This document shows, in pieces, positions 25,963 to 37,625 of a stretch of 64,000 bases of DNA. Source of the stretch: Lagopus muta (taxonomy: Eukaryota; Chordata; Aves; Galliformes; Phasianidae); NCBI RefSeq assembly GCF_023343835.1, contig NC_064437.1:5532001-5596000 (forward strand). Direction: 5' to 3'. Numbering within the stretch: position 1 is the first letter of the stretch; every line of letters begins with the position of its first letter. The position numbers and the translations under genes were made by a program. Under the pieces are notes generated by a model. It did no database searches. It was not told the DNA's origin and saw nothing but the letters and a program-made list of their open reading frames with translations.

Positions 25963-26364
25963 CTTTTTCATTTAGATAGTGATCAAAATATGACAACAGA
26001 ATTTTAGATGTGAGAAATATTCCAGCTGGGAAATTCTTGTTACTCTGATCCTGTTTGCTAGAGGTATGTTAACTGGCTTTGTGTAGTGTTACAAACTAGC
26101 AGTAATTTGAATTGGGAATTAAAAAGTTGCTGATGCAACCTTCTTTCTTGGAAGGGCCAAATAGAATATATCTGGGGATAGCAAAAATGAAATAAAAAAG
26201 TAATTAAATTTTAAATTTCTGGTTTTTGCATTCTGAAGGTGGTGAATATCAATTCAACTGGTCATGTTTTCTCTTCTGCATATTCTCTCTTTTGGAATGT
26301 GAAAAGACAGAGCGCATTCCTAATTCTCAATAAAGATGTAATTGACCTGCTGTGATTTTGAAAG

Positions 26365-26528
26365 TCATAATTCATCTTTTTTCTTCAGGATGATTTTCCT
26401 CACAAGTTCTGTAACATGAGGTCTTATTTCTTCGACAGAGACAGTAGAGTCCCAGGCCTTTACTACTTTCCCATTGGGGTCTACCAAGTATTTCCAGAAG
26501 TTCCAGGTTGGTTCTTCTCCTGTAGAAT
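26365..26528 (-). CDS. GPX7: GPX7 exon 3, C-terminus with KDEL
   Basis: The exon follows a TTCCTGTAG acceptor. It completes a split Asp codon and encodes 54 residues: DSTGEEPTWNFWKYLVDPNG through to ILKKKDEL-stop. It contains the catalytic Trp-Asn pair and the ER retrieval tetrapeptide. The stop TGA is at 26367-26365. Confidence 0.96.
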
Positions 26529-29500
26529 CTACAGGAAGGGGGGGAAAAAAAAGGAAAAATGAAAGAAAGTCATGTTAACCAGTTCTTCAGTTCTTATTAG
26601 TACCAATCTGATGATTACCAAAGGAAGGAGGAATGTCAAATCAAAAAGAGGGTGTTCAGAGTGAATGTTAAAATGATGTCTGACAGGGAGATTTAACTAG
26701 ACATTAGTCCCCTGGCAAATGATGGAAGCACAGTCAAGCTTGAGACAGAAGAAAGGACTGTAGTCATGAGAGAGACATGTGTATGTTACTCTAAGGATAG
26801 TTTAAAACAGTTGAAGACTGAATTTTGGATATTAAAAAAAAATCTAACTGCACTGGGAGCGACAAGTTGTTTGCTTATCCAGAATTTTTCCTCCACAAAC
26901 ACCTGGTATTATATGCTTCAGAAGAATGTTTCAAGAAATGCTGTGTGAAGAAGTAACAAGGTAAAGGTTTCCTGCTAATTCTCATATACTACTCTCTCAC
27001 TCCATGACTACGTATTCATTTCACGGCAGTGGTATTTTTAGCCTTTACGGTCTTTTACATAACTAACAAAATGTTTGCAATTTTGAGTAAGACAAGGAGT
27101 CTCATTACACTAAAGGCACAAGTACAGACCCTACAGACAAATTAGCATCTTTTTCCACTGATTATACAATAGACAAAATTCTCATATGGGATCCAAAGAT
27201 ATTTCAGAGTATTCTCAATATACAGACAGGCCTACGTGGTTGACTGGTTGTTAAGCTGCAACAAACATAGTGACTCCAGCAGCTTCCCTTTGTGTGTGGG
27301 CAAACAGGGAAGGAATGCAAGTTTCATGGACACATCGGTAGTGACAACCTCAAAGGGAAAAACAGAAATGGAAGAGCATGAAGAGAATTAAAGGGAATTT
27401 TTTTCTAGCAGAAAGAGCTACCTGGGGGGAGGATTGCTTTAGGTAGCCAAAAATAGTAGTGGAACTCCCTTAAATTTGGCGATGTATGGGAGAACATTGT
27501 GGTGTCGGAGAGAATAAAAAGTGGCATGGTTCTTGGCAGCTTGGCAGCTTGTGATACTGTGTCATCTTGGTCTTTATTATAGGTAATTCCTGGAAGTAAT
27601 TTCTTTAGCATTAGATAAAGGCTGTCATTTAAGTCTGGCATTTAACTGGTATTTTAGAGTGTTCATTCAGTGAATGAAAAAGTGTCTTGATAGAGAATAT
27701 TCTGTTTCACAGTGTATTTTGTAAGCTGTCTGCCAAGAATGAACAAAGCCTCTTCAAGTAGCATTTAGCTATAATGCAGATCACAACTGGAAGAACAGTA
27801 CAGTATGGCTGTTGCAATGTTTGGTAAGAAATGAGGAAGCAAGTATTCAAGATTAACTCTTGGTGGCTGGTTTCACTTTTTGGTGAAGAAGTAAATCATG
27901 TAGGCACTTTGCTTCTGCTTATCCTAAAGATCATTAGATGAATCTTTAAATCCAACCTGCAGCAGCTGTATCACAGGAGAACCACTTAAAAGATTACAAA
28001 GTGGAAAAATGAAGATCAGGTGTTGCATGCATGTAGGAGAATATTTCAAGACAGAAGAAGTGACTAGCTCTTACTGCGCATTTGTTATTGTAGAGTTCTT
28101 CATCCCTTGAAATATTTTTTAAAGGCTAGACAAACCTGCTGTAGTGACATAGAAGTCCTGCCTTGTGCGGGAGGGTGGACTCAGTGACTTCTGACTTCTG
28201 ACTATTCTGTGCTGTGGTGCTGTGTGCTCAGTCATAGGTATTCTTTTTAATCAGACAGTATCCTGTGTCAGGAATTCTACACTGGGGAAACAACCCATTG
28301 CTGTTCCAGATTACTCACCAATTAAGTATTTGAAGGCAGGAATTGCACCAGCTCCACTGACTGCAACTTTGCTGAACATAGGAAAGGAGGCACCGTAAGT
28401 CTTTCGTGCAAAACTCTCTATTTCTTTGTTGGTGTCTGGTTCTTGCTGCCCAAACTGATTGCATGGGAATGCCAGCACATTGAAATGATATGGGCCGAGG
28501 TCTTTCTGTAACTGTTGTAAGGCCTTGTAGTGACTATCTGTAAACCCACATTCACTTGCAACGTTGACAACTAATGACACCTGAAGAAGAAGAGGATGAG
28601 AGATTAAAAAATGCTGCACATGTCATTTTTCCAACAAACAGGCTGGGATGCAGCTCAGTTTCAAAAAACGAGATTTTCTGCAGAACTGTGACTGAACACT
28701 CATGTTTGAAACTGCATTAAGTCTTGTTTACTACAGCAAGATTTAAAATATGTATTTCTCTTATGAATTACCACTGGGCAACTGTGAAGATAATCAACAA
28801 ACTATTAAGTAATCTTAATTTCCAGTTATGGAGAGCTGCTTTGCTCTGCATTTTGGATAGTTTCTAAGCATTCTTAAGAAGTGACCATTCAGCTGAGCAA
28901 TACTCAGTTGCCTGAAAGAAATCTGCAACATTAATGGTTGTTATCGATTGTCCGTTTATCTGTTGTACAGCATCTGTTGTGCAACATCTTTTCTTGTAAA
29001 GAATTTAGTACTCAGAGCTGGCTGATCCATTTATCACTGCCAGTGTAGATGTGCTGGCAGTGATAAATGCATGCATGCAATTTCTAGATTGTCTACTCAT
29101 TTATGACAGAATGGCAACATATGAAATATGAAGGTTACTGCCCCAATTACAGATCCAAAGCAGTGAAGAATGTGCCCATTTTAGAGTTTTCTCAAGAGTA
29201 GAATAAAGCTGAATATTGCAGTCCTTTTAGATACAGTATGATTTTATTAATAAAAGTAGCAGTATGCAGCTTACGGTGAGGTTTCTTTACATATAACTAC
29301 ATTATATTCTTTTTTCAAACCATTCTTTAAGAGTAATCAGCCAATGCAAACATTATACCACCTAGTTTACACTGAATCCAGTGGGTTTCTACAGATGATA
29401 CATCAGCCTAGAAGTTGGTGCTTCATTTTAAATTGAAAAAAAAAAAAAAAAAGTTCAGTCATCATGGCCAGTATGTTCCCCAGTATTGCTACAACAACAG

Positions 29501-32500
29501 CAGCTATTCACATCAATCTTCCTGCAATAGTTAGGAAGCTTCATGGAAGCTGGCATGTTGGCTTCATTACTGTCAGTGTGAGACAGCAGTGCTGAAGGGC
29601 CCAGAGCAGCAAAAGGGGAACCTGAAGCCTGGACGTGTTAATTGACCTGATCCAAGTTACACAGCAAATACACAGCAAAAAAAGTAAAATATATATATAT
29701 ATACATGAAAAATACAGGACTACTAATAACATTTAGTCTCAAACCCAAATTCTCAGGTAAAAGCTCATAATCTGGGTAAGATATGGAATGATAGGGTGAA
29801 GTTCCTGTAGGTGCAGGAAGCAGTAAAGAGAAAGCTAAGGTAAGTTGGCGTTTATAATTTCTTATGTTAAACATCAACATGTTGTGCATTTTCTGCCTTG
29901 TGTAGGTATGTGGCTATATTTCAAGTGTTTTCTGAGCAGCCCTATTTGTTTTCCCTGGAAAACAGAAAGGTAATCTTCTAAAGTAGAAGCTGATGCAATC
30001 TTTGTGTTGTAGTGTGTCAACAAAATACTGAGCAATCCCTCTAAACTTGCACATGAAATACTATCTGGAGCCATCTAGCTAAGTTTCAAAGCACCGCAGT
30101 CATTCAAACTACATTTAAGATCTCTACTTGAAAATTTAAATATATGCCATATAATTAAGGATTTTCTCTCCTCTCTGTTTCCCATTCCCTCTCCTCCCCT
30201 CTCCTTTTTTGTTTTTGAGAAGACACAATGATTTCATGATGCATTCTTGTCATAAATTGTATTCTGAATAGAATGATTATTTAAAAGCCTTTACCTAGCT
30301 ATCTCATAAGTGTTTCTGTCTGGTACCACAAGTGATCAAAATGTGGTAACTTGTATTTTTTGTTTACTTTTAATAAATAACAGCTGTTCTTGTTCTCATT
30401 AAGAGATTGTACTTTGACGACTATTAATGATTTAAATTAAACTCAATACTCTCTGTGACTTTTCTCCCACCTTAGGCTCTGAGAGTGCAAGTCAAGCACA
30501 CCACCTAGTGTGCAATGCCAACAATTCAACTGAACCTTTCAAAACCAATTTAATCTGAATTCTATATAAACTGTTGTCTTTTAATATTATCCTTTCCTTA
30601 GGAAACCTATGCATTCCAGTAGTGAACTCATCTATTCAACACTGCAAATTCAGATCTTGGTTTACTTGATGTTTACACAGTGTACCCTAGAGATTTAAGA
30701 ATCTGCTATCACCTTTAAAGTATTTCTTTCTTTTATCAGAAATGGTAGATGCTTATGTTCTTAACTGTCCCTATCTGGCTGATGAAAAGATCAGCTACAA
30801 ATGTTAAATTAAACTGACTCAATTGTTACCTTCATGGATTAAAGTAGCAATTATTATAGCAATTATTTGTACAGTAATTAAGTATCAATATCCAGTACTT
30901 ATACATGTTCCATAATACTGCATTCTCAGACTGCAGAGAGCTATGATGCAAGGTGCCTGGCATTGCTTTCCACAATAAAATAATGCTGTACGTTGTACAG
31001 TGCCTAGTGCTTTAGAAGATTATAGTACCTTTGCTTCAGGATTCCCAAAGAACTGTCCTAGCAGTGCTATACTGCACCCCAGCACACTGTATGTATTGTG
31101 TGGTAGGCAGGAAGGCAGACAGGTTGGTACTGTTGTACCAACATCTGGATGAGTATAAATACAGCAGGGAACAGCTGATGTGAGCTTTCTAACTCCCAGA
31201 CAGATGTATTTTTGGAAAGAATACTGCTTCATACTTAGAGCCCGTCTGATAGAGATGATAATTTAAAATATAAACTTTATTAAAACAGGTGTTCTGGTAA
31301 AACAAATCTTATCTGCATCCCATTGGTTCTTTTCAACTGATCATCACTATTCCTCATGTTTAAAGTAGATGGAGTAGATGGTAGCCTGGACAAAGCATAG
31401 CATGATCACCTTCTCATGCAGTGGAGTAAAACAACCAACTTTTTGATCTACTGCACTTGTGGTACTTTTTTTCAGTTGTAGTATTGCTCTCCTCCTCTGC
31501 TTTCAGGTAGGTGTAGTACCAGACCAAATCTGTAGCACATACGTAAACTTCTAGCATTCTGCAAATGGTATTTCTTATATCCCCACAGGAAGAAAAATCT
31601 TCCATCATCTCTTTTTAATATTTTTATTCAAGTGGAGGACAGGTTATATCTGTACATATTTACATCAGGAAAAAAGAGTATTTCAGAATTGTAAGTAGTA
31701 CCTTTCTTATTTACTATATGATCAATGGTACTTCTAATTTGTATCAAGATGCACTTGAATGGAATGGAAGTTGAATTAATATCAATCAGCCTCGCTTTTT
31801 TTTCTTGGTAAGAGCAATTATCCCTATGATCTGAATACATAATTTAGATTAATAATGAGTTACTGAAGAACCTGCAAGTCATGAATTGCACTGTTTATTT
31901 CTACTCAGCATGGCTCTTGTGTTTTTAGGATTTACAGACTTTTTTTGGTCTCCTTTGGAAACCTGATTTTTTTTCAATTCTTGGTTAGCTTCTAGACTAC
32001 AAATTACATAATTATTTAAATAAATTAGCTGAATGACTGAGCTGAAGAAATGCTTCCTCTATGTCTGCCAGAAAGCTTAATGCTGTTAAAAGCTGGTTCA
32101 GCAATTAGCAGACTTGTTCCAAAGGCTAACTAGTGCCACACTCACTTTAAATTACCAGCAGCACATACATAGCACTGATATATTACTTGTGCTCTTTTAA
32201 TTGCTTCAAAATATTATGATAAACCTTATGTTAATATTACTTATCTAGATTTAAGAAGGTTTATTCTAAGAAATAAGTGTTTAACCTTTGTTTCCTTGAT
32301 ACTGAACTCTGATGACACAATGGCAGAAAGTGGAATGGCTCATTATTATAAAGTAATTTAAAATTCTGCATGTGCATTCACAAAGAGCAGTTGAAATGAA
32401 TACTGATCGGATCTCTGAATGCCAATCTTTTGCTCCACATAGAAGCTGGTCATCACCTGTTTTAGAATGCGTTCTTCCATAAGGCTTAGCAGAGATCAAG

Positions 32501-34344
32501 GAGGAACACCGCTGATGGTGCTAATCTTTTTCAAGGTGTGGCTCAAGATCTCCCCCTTAGAAAGCCTGTTACTCCTCGAGGACGGTGTGCTGTCATAGCA
32601 CCAGTGGAGATAGAGATGCACGCACTAATCCTAGTGCAGCCATGAGATACCAGAGCAGGCTCAGCAACATGCTAGGGTGGGGGCAAACAGCCACAGAACT
32701 CAGCAGGGTGGCTGGAAAGAGTGCCTCCAGTTTCACCCCTTTACTCCTTTCTATGTAGATTCTGGCTCTGAAGTAAAGCTACAGGTGGTATTTGCTTATT
32801 CAGACAGATTAGTAGATGATGTGTAGAAAAAACATGGCCTTGTGACAGGTTTTATTGACAGAGACTTTGGAAGGAACTCTTTATAAACAAAGCAAATATT
32901 GCATAGACTGCATGTTTTGCTTTTTCCGAGACAGATATTTGAGTGTGCATTTGACCAGTTCTGCTCTGTCTTCTAACCAAATTGTGAACGGAGGAGGACT
33001 TTGACCAGCTAAAGTTTAATGCCTCTCATTTGGTTTAAATCCACCAGTATTTCTCTTTACTCAGCTGTTCAGGAAAGTATATTCCTCTTTCTATGGGCCC
33101 TCTCTTGTCTTCCTGCAAATGTTTTAGTGACTCACCACTGTGGACCAGTGGGCACAATAACCTGAGTGAAGTAACTGAGGAGGGTGAAAAGGATAGTGGG
33201 AACAGAGCTGAAGCTAAGAGTGAAAGTGAAAGCAGTGCCTGCCTTTTTTGGTAGCATCACATAAGATGCACCTCTTGAGTGCTAAGGGTGGAGGCTGTGG
33301 GCTTTGTGTTGTTTTGTTTTCTCTAATTTCTGAATCTATCTGCAAGAACTTTATGCCCCTTTTCTTATTCTAACCTCTCTTTACTCTTACTGAGACTAAG
33401 CATCTCAGATTGTCAAATGGCTGAAAAACAATCAGATTACATACAGGACAATTGTTTTTAAACTGGTAAGCTCTGCCCAGAACTCATTAACGTAACATTT
33501 AAATGAAATTTAAAGACATCATAAAAAATGTTTTCTTGCTCATCTTGTTGTTATCCTAAAATCAACAAGTAGAATGTAGCGTGATGTGCTGCATTTTCAC
33601 CATGCTCTTACACAAAAATAACTGTCAATAAATCATTCACCTTTTACCACTGTATTACTTATTATGGTGAAATTTGTTAACTCCATTAACCACTGATTAG
33701 TTTTTGTTTTTTTTTTTTTTAATGCAGAGCTTTAAAAGAATGGAATCCAGGAAAAAAAAAATTTACTAAAACTCATGCAGTTAAAAGGCAGAAATAAGTT
33801 CCAAAAGTAATATGTACAAAGATAACGTGCTTTAAGTTTAATAGCTGCCATCCAGTGCAATTCATCCTGCTGCACAAAGGACAGGCATGCAGGCAAACCC
33901 TGCTTGCCACGTATGCAGGGAGCAGCGTGCAGAAGGAACACTCTGACACACAGAGGTGAGACCTGCAAATGCTTTATTTAAAGAGTGCAAAGACCTACGG
34001 AGCGATATCAAAGCAAGCACGGGCAACATTCCAGTTCAAGAGTTGCAAATGCAAATCTATCTGCATGCATCGGGTTGAAGTCCAACCTCTCCCTCCCCCC
34101 TTCGGTTTCCACAGACATGCGAGGAGCGTGCACTTACCGAGCCCCTGTATTTCTCCAGAGATACTAGTTTGCCCCTGATATTTACAACTTTAAAAGTGTA
34201 AAAATCAGTCTCTTTCTGCTGAGTGGTGGAAAATGCTAAGAGCAGGAGTGCTGTAATTGCAAGGAGCATGGCTAGAGGAATGAGAAAAACTTTAGGGAAG
34301 GAAGAGGAAGGCTTGTGCTCCACACTGCCCTCAGGATCTAGCAT
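26365..34344 (-). CDS. GPX7: Glutathione peroxidase 7, ER thiol peroxidase (three coding exons)
   Basis: Coding segments on the minus strand are 34344-34138, 28580-28319 and 26528-26365, giving 210 residues from the outermost ATG or 185 from an internal ATG at 34269. Known role: GPX7 reduces hydroperoxides in the ER lumen and passes oxidation to PDI-type partners for disulfide formation. Seen (long numbering): a hydrophobic helix at about 19-38, the NVASECGFTD box with peroxidatic Cys80, the FPCNQFGQQ box with Cys109 and Gln115, Trp165-Asn166 in PTWNFWKY, and C-terminal KDEL. With the short start these become Cys55, Cys84 and Trp140, close to human numbering. Cysteine rather than selenocysteine is encoded. 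GPX8 was considered, but NIRGKLVSLEKYRGSVS, the CGFTD box and the location beside TUT4 and SHISAL2A point to GPX7. All introns are GT-AG and all phases fit. Confidence 0.96.
26529..28318 (-). other. GPX7 intron 2
   Basis: The donor GTGAGT (28318 on minus) and the CTGTAG acceptor (26529) bound about 1.8 kb of AT-rich sequence. A possible CR1 piece lies at 28125-28225. No other exon was recognised. Confidence 0.75.
28125..28225 (+). repeat. Possible CR1 3' fragment
   Basis: GGGAGGGTGGACTCAGTGAC followed by CTTCTGACTATTCTGTGCTG resembles a decayed CR1 terminus (GGGTTGGACT...CCTATTCTGTGATTCTGTG). Identity is low. Confidence 0.4.
28319..28580 (-). CDS. GPX7: GPX7 exon 2, peroxidase core
   Basis: The exon has 262 bases after a TTCTTCTTCAG acceptor, ending AATTG|GTGAGT. 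It encodes VSLVVNVASECGFTD with the peroxidatic cysteine, then FNVLAFPCNQFGQQEP and AFKYLI. Exon 1 ends on a full codon, so the join reads KYRGS-VSLVVN without a break. Confidence 0.97.
28581..34137 (-). other. GPX7 intron 1
   Basis: This intron is about 5.6 kb. It holds the perfect hairpin at 29028-29069, a poly(A) run at 29438-29453, an (AT)n stretch near 29690-29702 and many short AT-rich tracts. I found no further exon. Confidence 0.7.
29028..29069. repeat. Perfect 16-bp inverted repeat with a 10-base loop
   Basis: Left arm CATTTATCACTGCCAG (29028-29043), loop TGTAGATGTG, right arm CTGGCAGTGATAAATG (29054-29069). Two further pairs could form beyond one mismatch (T26-A71 and A25-T72 in the 29000s). 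It is followed by ATGCATGCA. In GPX7 intron 1 RNA it would fold into a stable stem. The stem is short for a typical pre-miRNA. Confidence 0.9.
34138..34344 (-). CDS. GPX7: GPX7 exon 1, membrane/signal segment and mature N-terminus
   Basis: The exon ends GGCTCG|GTAAGT. Two in-frame ATGs are plausible. The one at 34344-34342 (A at -3) adds MLDPEGSVEHKPSSSFPKVF before the hydrophobic helix. The one at 34269-34267 (G at -3) begins directly with the helix MLLAITALLLLAFSTTQQ, which looks like the cleaved signal peptide of mammalian GPX7 and gives nearly its length (185 versus 187 as I recall). Both lead into KETDFYTFKVVNIRGKLVSL. The reading frame stays open upstream to 34452, but without an ATG further out. 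Confidence 0.9.
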
Positions 34345-34451
34345 GCTGCACGACCCAGCTGCAAACACTTGCCACAAAAGCAAAGCCCTGCCGGAAAGAA
34401 GAGACTGCTGCAAACGAAACTTTTGCAACAGTCTGGATATTGCAAAGAGCA

Positions 34452-34565
34452 CAGAATCATAAAATCCTTAAGGTTGGAAAGCACCACTAGGGTCATCTAA
34501 TTCAACCATAATTTAACAGAGTCTGTGTCTATGCAAGACCTCATGGGCAGGTATTTATGGAGCAG
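34452..34565 (-). repeat. CR1 LINE 3' fragment just upstream of GPX7
   Basis: Plus-strand text ACAGAATCATAAAATCCTTA, then AGGTTGGAAAGCACCACTAG and GGTCATCTAATTCAACC, is a diverged complement of the CR1 3' end. The terminus sits only about 108 bases upstream of the outer GPX7 ATG, so it may form part of the 5' UTR or promoter. Confidence 0.8.
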
Positions 34566-35419
34566 CCAAATACGAAAAGAGAGTGTCTCCTTGCCGTAGT
34601 GATGTGTCAAGTGAGGCCTTTTATGGGTACAGCCTGAACTGAAGTGCTAGTTCTTTGGCCCGAGAATAGCAAGATGGTATGCATCTGTGGAATGTCAGAT
34701 GTACAGATTTTCTTTAACTATGTCCTAGGAAAATAAGGGAGTTCTGTGATTTTTTCTGATGGACTTGCAAGAGCATTTATTTTTTTTTTTTAGTATACTA
34801 ACTATAAGCATCTAGTAACTGGTGTAATGTCAAAGGATATCAGTGGCTTGGTTGCTAGTGGTTACTGATACAAGTGCTCAGAGCAAGAGTCATGGCATAC
34901 AGTCAGCAGAAATTGAGAATTACAAATATGCCATGCATAGTACCATGTGAAGTGGAGCACTGCTCAGGAGACCTTCAGGAACTTCTCTGTGAGGACTTGG
35001 TTTGCAGTGACTGACAGGATGATGTAGGAGGTAGAACATTACCAAGGAGCTTTTAAGAAGCATTAAGAACTGGACGTGTTACCAAAGCTTTCAGGTTCTT
35101 AGAGCCACACCAATGCCTAAGGATTAATGTACAGATGCCACTCTTGGGTTGTCTACAAGAAAAAATACCAATTTCTAACATTTTCTATGATGTCTGCTGA
35201 GGGAAAAGAATTTGTATATGTAAAGTAACAACCATAAGAAGGCATTTGATGGTCATTGATTTCTTCTTGGACCAAAAAACTGTTCCTCCATGCCTGACTC
35301 TGCTATTTCTTGGCAAAGAAAAGCACAATGTAGAGATTTACAGAAAACAATTTAGTACATCCAAGGCATATTGGAAATCCATCTTTTGAAGAGCAAATCA
35401 CATTTTGGAATCTGTGTTG

Positions 35420-35467
35420 GTTTTGTTTTTTTGTTTTTTTTTGTTTTTTTGGTTTTTTTTTTTTTTA
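35420..35467. repeat. Poly-T tract with interspersed G
   Basis: Blocks of seven to fourteen T are separated by single or double G, giving a TTTTTTTG-like simple repeat. Confidence 0.9.
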
Positions 35468-37504
35468 ACTGCGTAGATTTTTTGGTAGATCTTTGACATC
35501 TTGATTAAATTTGGTTAGGTGGTCCAAACATAAGTGGCATTACTGTAAGGGGAAAAAAAACCTTGGTTAGATGAAAGATTTAATGAGATTATTTAACCAG
35601 TTCAAATTTTGCATGCTTTTCTGTATTTCAGCTTAAGCAGACATCCAGTATCAAGAAATCATGTAATGTTCTACATGGATGAAAAGTCTTTCATCATGCT
35701 GTCCATAGGGAAAATACATTGTGCTGAGAATCTGAAGTTCTCATCTTCACAGGTAAGTTCTGTATTTCTGTGTATTTTCCTACCTGTAGCACTGACCATG
35801 AACCAAGTGCAATTTCCTCACTTTAGAACCAAATCACCTCAGGAGCTTTAGAGAATCTCTGAGACAGCTGAAGGTGCAGATCAGGGCTTTAAAATGCTTT
35901 ATGCTTTTAAATAAAGAAATTAAAACTAATTAATTCTAAAAACAGTTTAAAAAAATCATTTCAACAACGAAAATAACTTAAGTTGTTTTGTTTTGTTTTC
36001 CAGAAAAACAAAAAGAAACGTTCAGTATACTTTTTCATTATTTTAGATATAACTATATAGTAGTTTAGGTATGGGACAACAAATAAGGCATCACGGTACA
36101 AGCAAGGTTTTGCTCTGGAAAGGGACTCTATAAAATCTGCTTCCTCCAGCCTCATCTTTACTGTCTGTTTTCTATGCAAAATTCACTTGTTTTCCAAGTT
36201 ACATTTTCTCTTACAATCTCAGCCAGAATCTGAAGGGTTTTGATCAGTGGCACTGAATTGTAATTTCTTTAAATGATGGCCAGCTGGCAGTGAAATTCAA
36301 CTTCCTCTTTTACTGCCACGTTTCTTTACTATTCCCTGCAATAAAATTCTGCAGAGGATGCAGAACTGTTTCCAAATACACACAGTGACTTGGTTCTGTA
36401 ATGATCAAGTTTTCATGGTAAAATTGCACTAATGTTTTCCATTCAAGTCTATCCAGCTATTTGAACTAAATTGTTGGAAGAATCTGATATATTCTAATAA
36501 AGTTCAGCTAGTAGGAAAAATGCCAGTCAGTTTTGCAAACTGGTGCCTGTTTGCTCAGTAGCATGTCTAAATATTGATTTAGGAGCACTGCATCCACCAG
36601 CAAGTTAAATTTAGTTATTTCTACAATTTACTTTTTGACTTCAAACCTAATCAATATCTTTGTCTAATAGGGCTGATTTGAAGCCACCACCCAGCTGACC
36701 TCAGCTGCCATCAGACAGCACTGCAGCACTGCAATTTTTCTCACTGCTGACTGGATTAGGCTCATGTTCCTAAGGGTCTGCTCTGCACAACCTCCCAGAA
36801 GCAAAACAGAGGTACCCATTCTTCATTTCGTAAAATTTGAGCTTGAAGTGAACTAGGAAAAAGCAGATTAGCTCTAAGGATTCCAGTGAATTAACAATAC
36901 ATTTCAAAGGTACATCTTGCCAGTATTCCTAGCATCCAGAATTACACATTTTGCAATTTTCATTTGCCTACAGACTAAGCTAGTGTTTTCAACACTATTA
37001 TTTATTTTTAATAATTTCCTTTTAACCTCTTCCATAGTTCAACAACACTCTCTTATACCTCTTGTTTTTCAGGACAGGCCTCCTTACCCAGGGTTAGGCA
37101 GTGCCAATAAGGCGTTTCACTGCCGAGAGAGATAGCACTGCACTGGGTCCTTGAAATATTTGCTTTATTCAAACACTTGCCAATTCCTTTAGGTCACCCT
37201 GCAGCACTGCCAAGAGCCCAGCAGGCCAGCCCTTCTCTCTTGAGACCTGCCCAAGTGCCAGCAGACATGCTGGCCAAGGTACTGTCCCTTGCTGTGGCCA
37301 GAGATAGCTTCGTAGCCAAGGCCAGGGAGCTGGGGTCCCCTTTCCCCCAGCATCTCAGCGATGGGAAAGGCCTGCAGAGGTTGAGCTTTATGTGGAACTT
37401 GCATTCCTCCACCAAGTATCAGCGAGCAGAGCAGGGGAACGGGGAAGGACGGCTTTGAGGCCCAGGCTGTGGAGAGGAGCAGATCCTCAAAGGGCCACAG
37501 TGCA

Positions 37505-37625
37505 TCATAGAATCAGCAAGGTTGGAAAAGACCTCCGAGATCACATAGTCAACCTACAAGACCGCCTACCACCGCTATTTCCTCACTAAAACACGTCCCT
37601 CAGCACCAATCTAAACGTTTCTCGC
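37505..37625 (-). repeat. CR1 LINE 3' fragment (minus)
   Basis: The text begins TCATAGAATCAGCAAGGTTG, continues AAAAGACCTCCGAGATCAC and then ACACGTCCCTCAGCACCAAT. This is the reverse complement of a CR1 3' end and lies immediately outside the TUT4 CpG island. Confidence 0.85.

Larger units (their letters stand above)
13857..26364. other. Intergenic region between SHISAL2A 5' end and GPX7 3' end
   Basis: About 12 kb without a recognisable coding exon on either strand. It contains CR1 pieces (14.5 kb and 17.36-17.95 kb), LTR-like segments (about 21.4 kb and 23.26-23.76 kb) and T-rich simple sequence near 24.65-24.72 kb. An open frame at 18284-18634 (plus, 116 codons) has no family I recognise. 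The GPX7 3' UTR probably occupies the right-hand end. Confidence 0.55.

Noticed and set aside
29028-29069. Annotation of the hairpin as a microRNA gene
   Set aside because: The continuous stem is only 16 bp with a 10-base loop, shorter than typical precursors, and I know no matching miRNA.
29681-29702. (AT)n stretch near an A-rich run
   Set aside because: It is a short simple repeat without any context to call a regulatory role.
26365-34344. GPX8 instead of GPX7
   Set aside because: The helix before the peroxidase domain recalls GPX8, but the core sequence (CGFTD, NIRGKLVSL, FGQQEP) and the neighbouring genes match GPX7.
26365-34344. Selenocysteine UGA in the GPX active site
   Set aside because: The active-site codon in exon 2 is a cysteine codon in an uninterrupted frame, as expected for GPX7.
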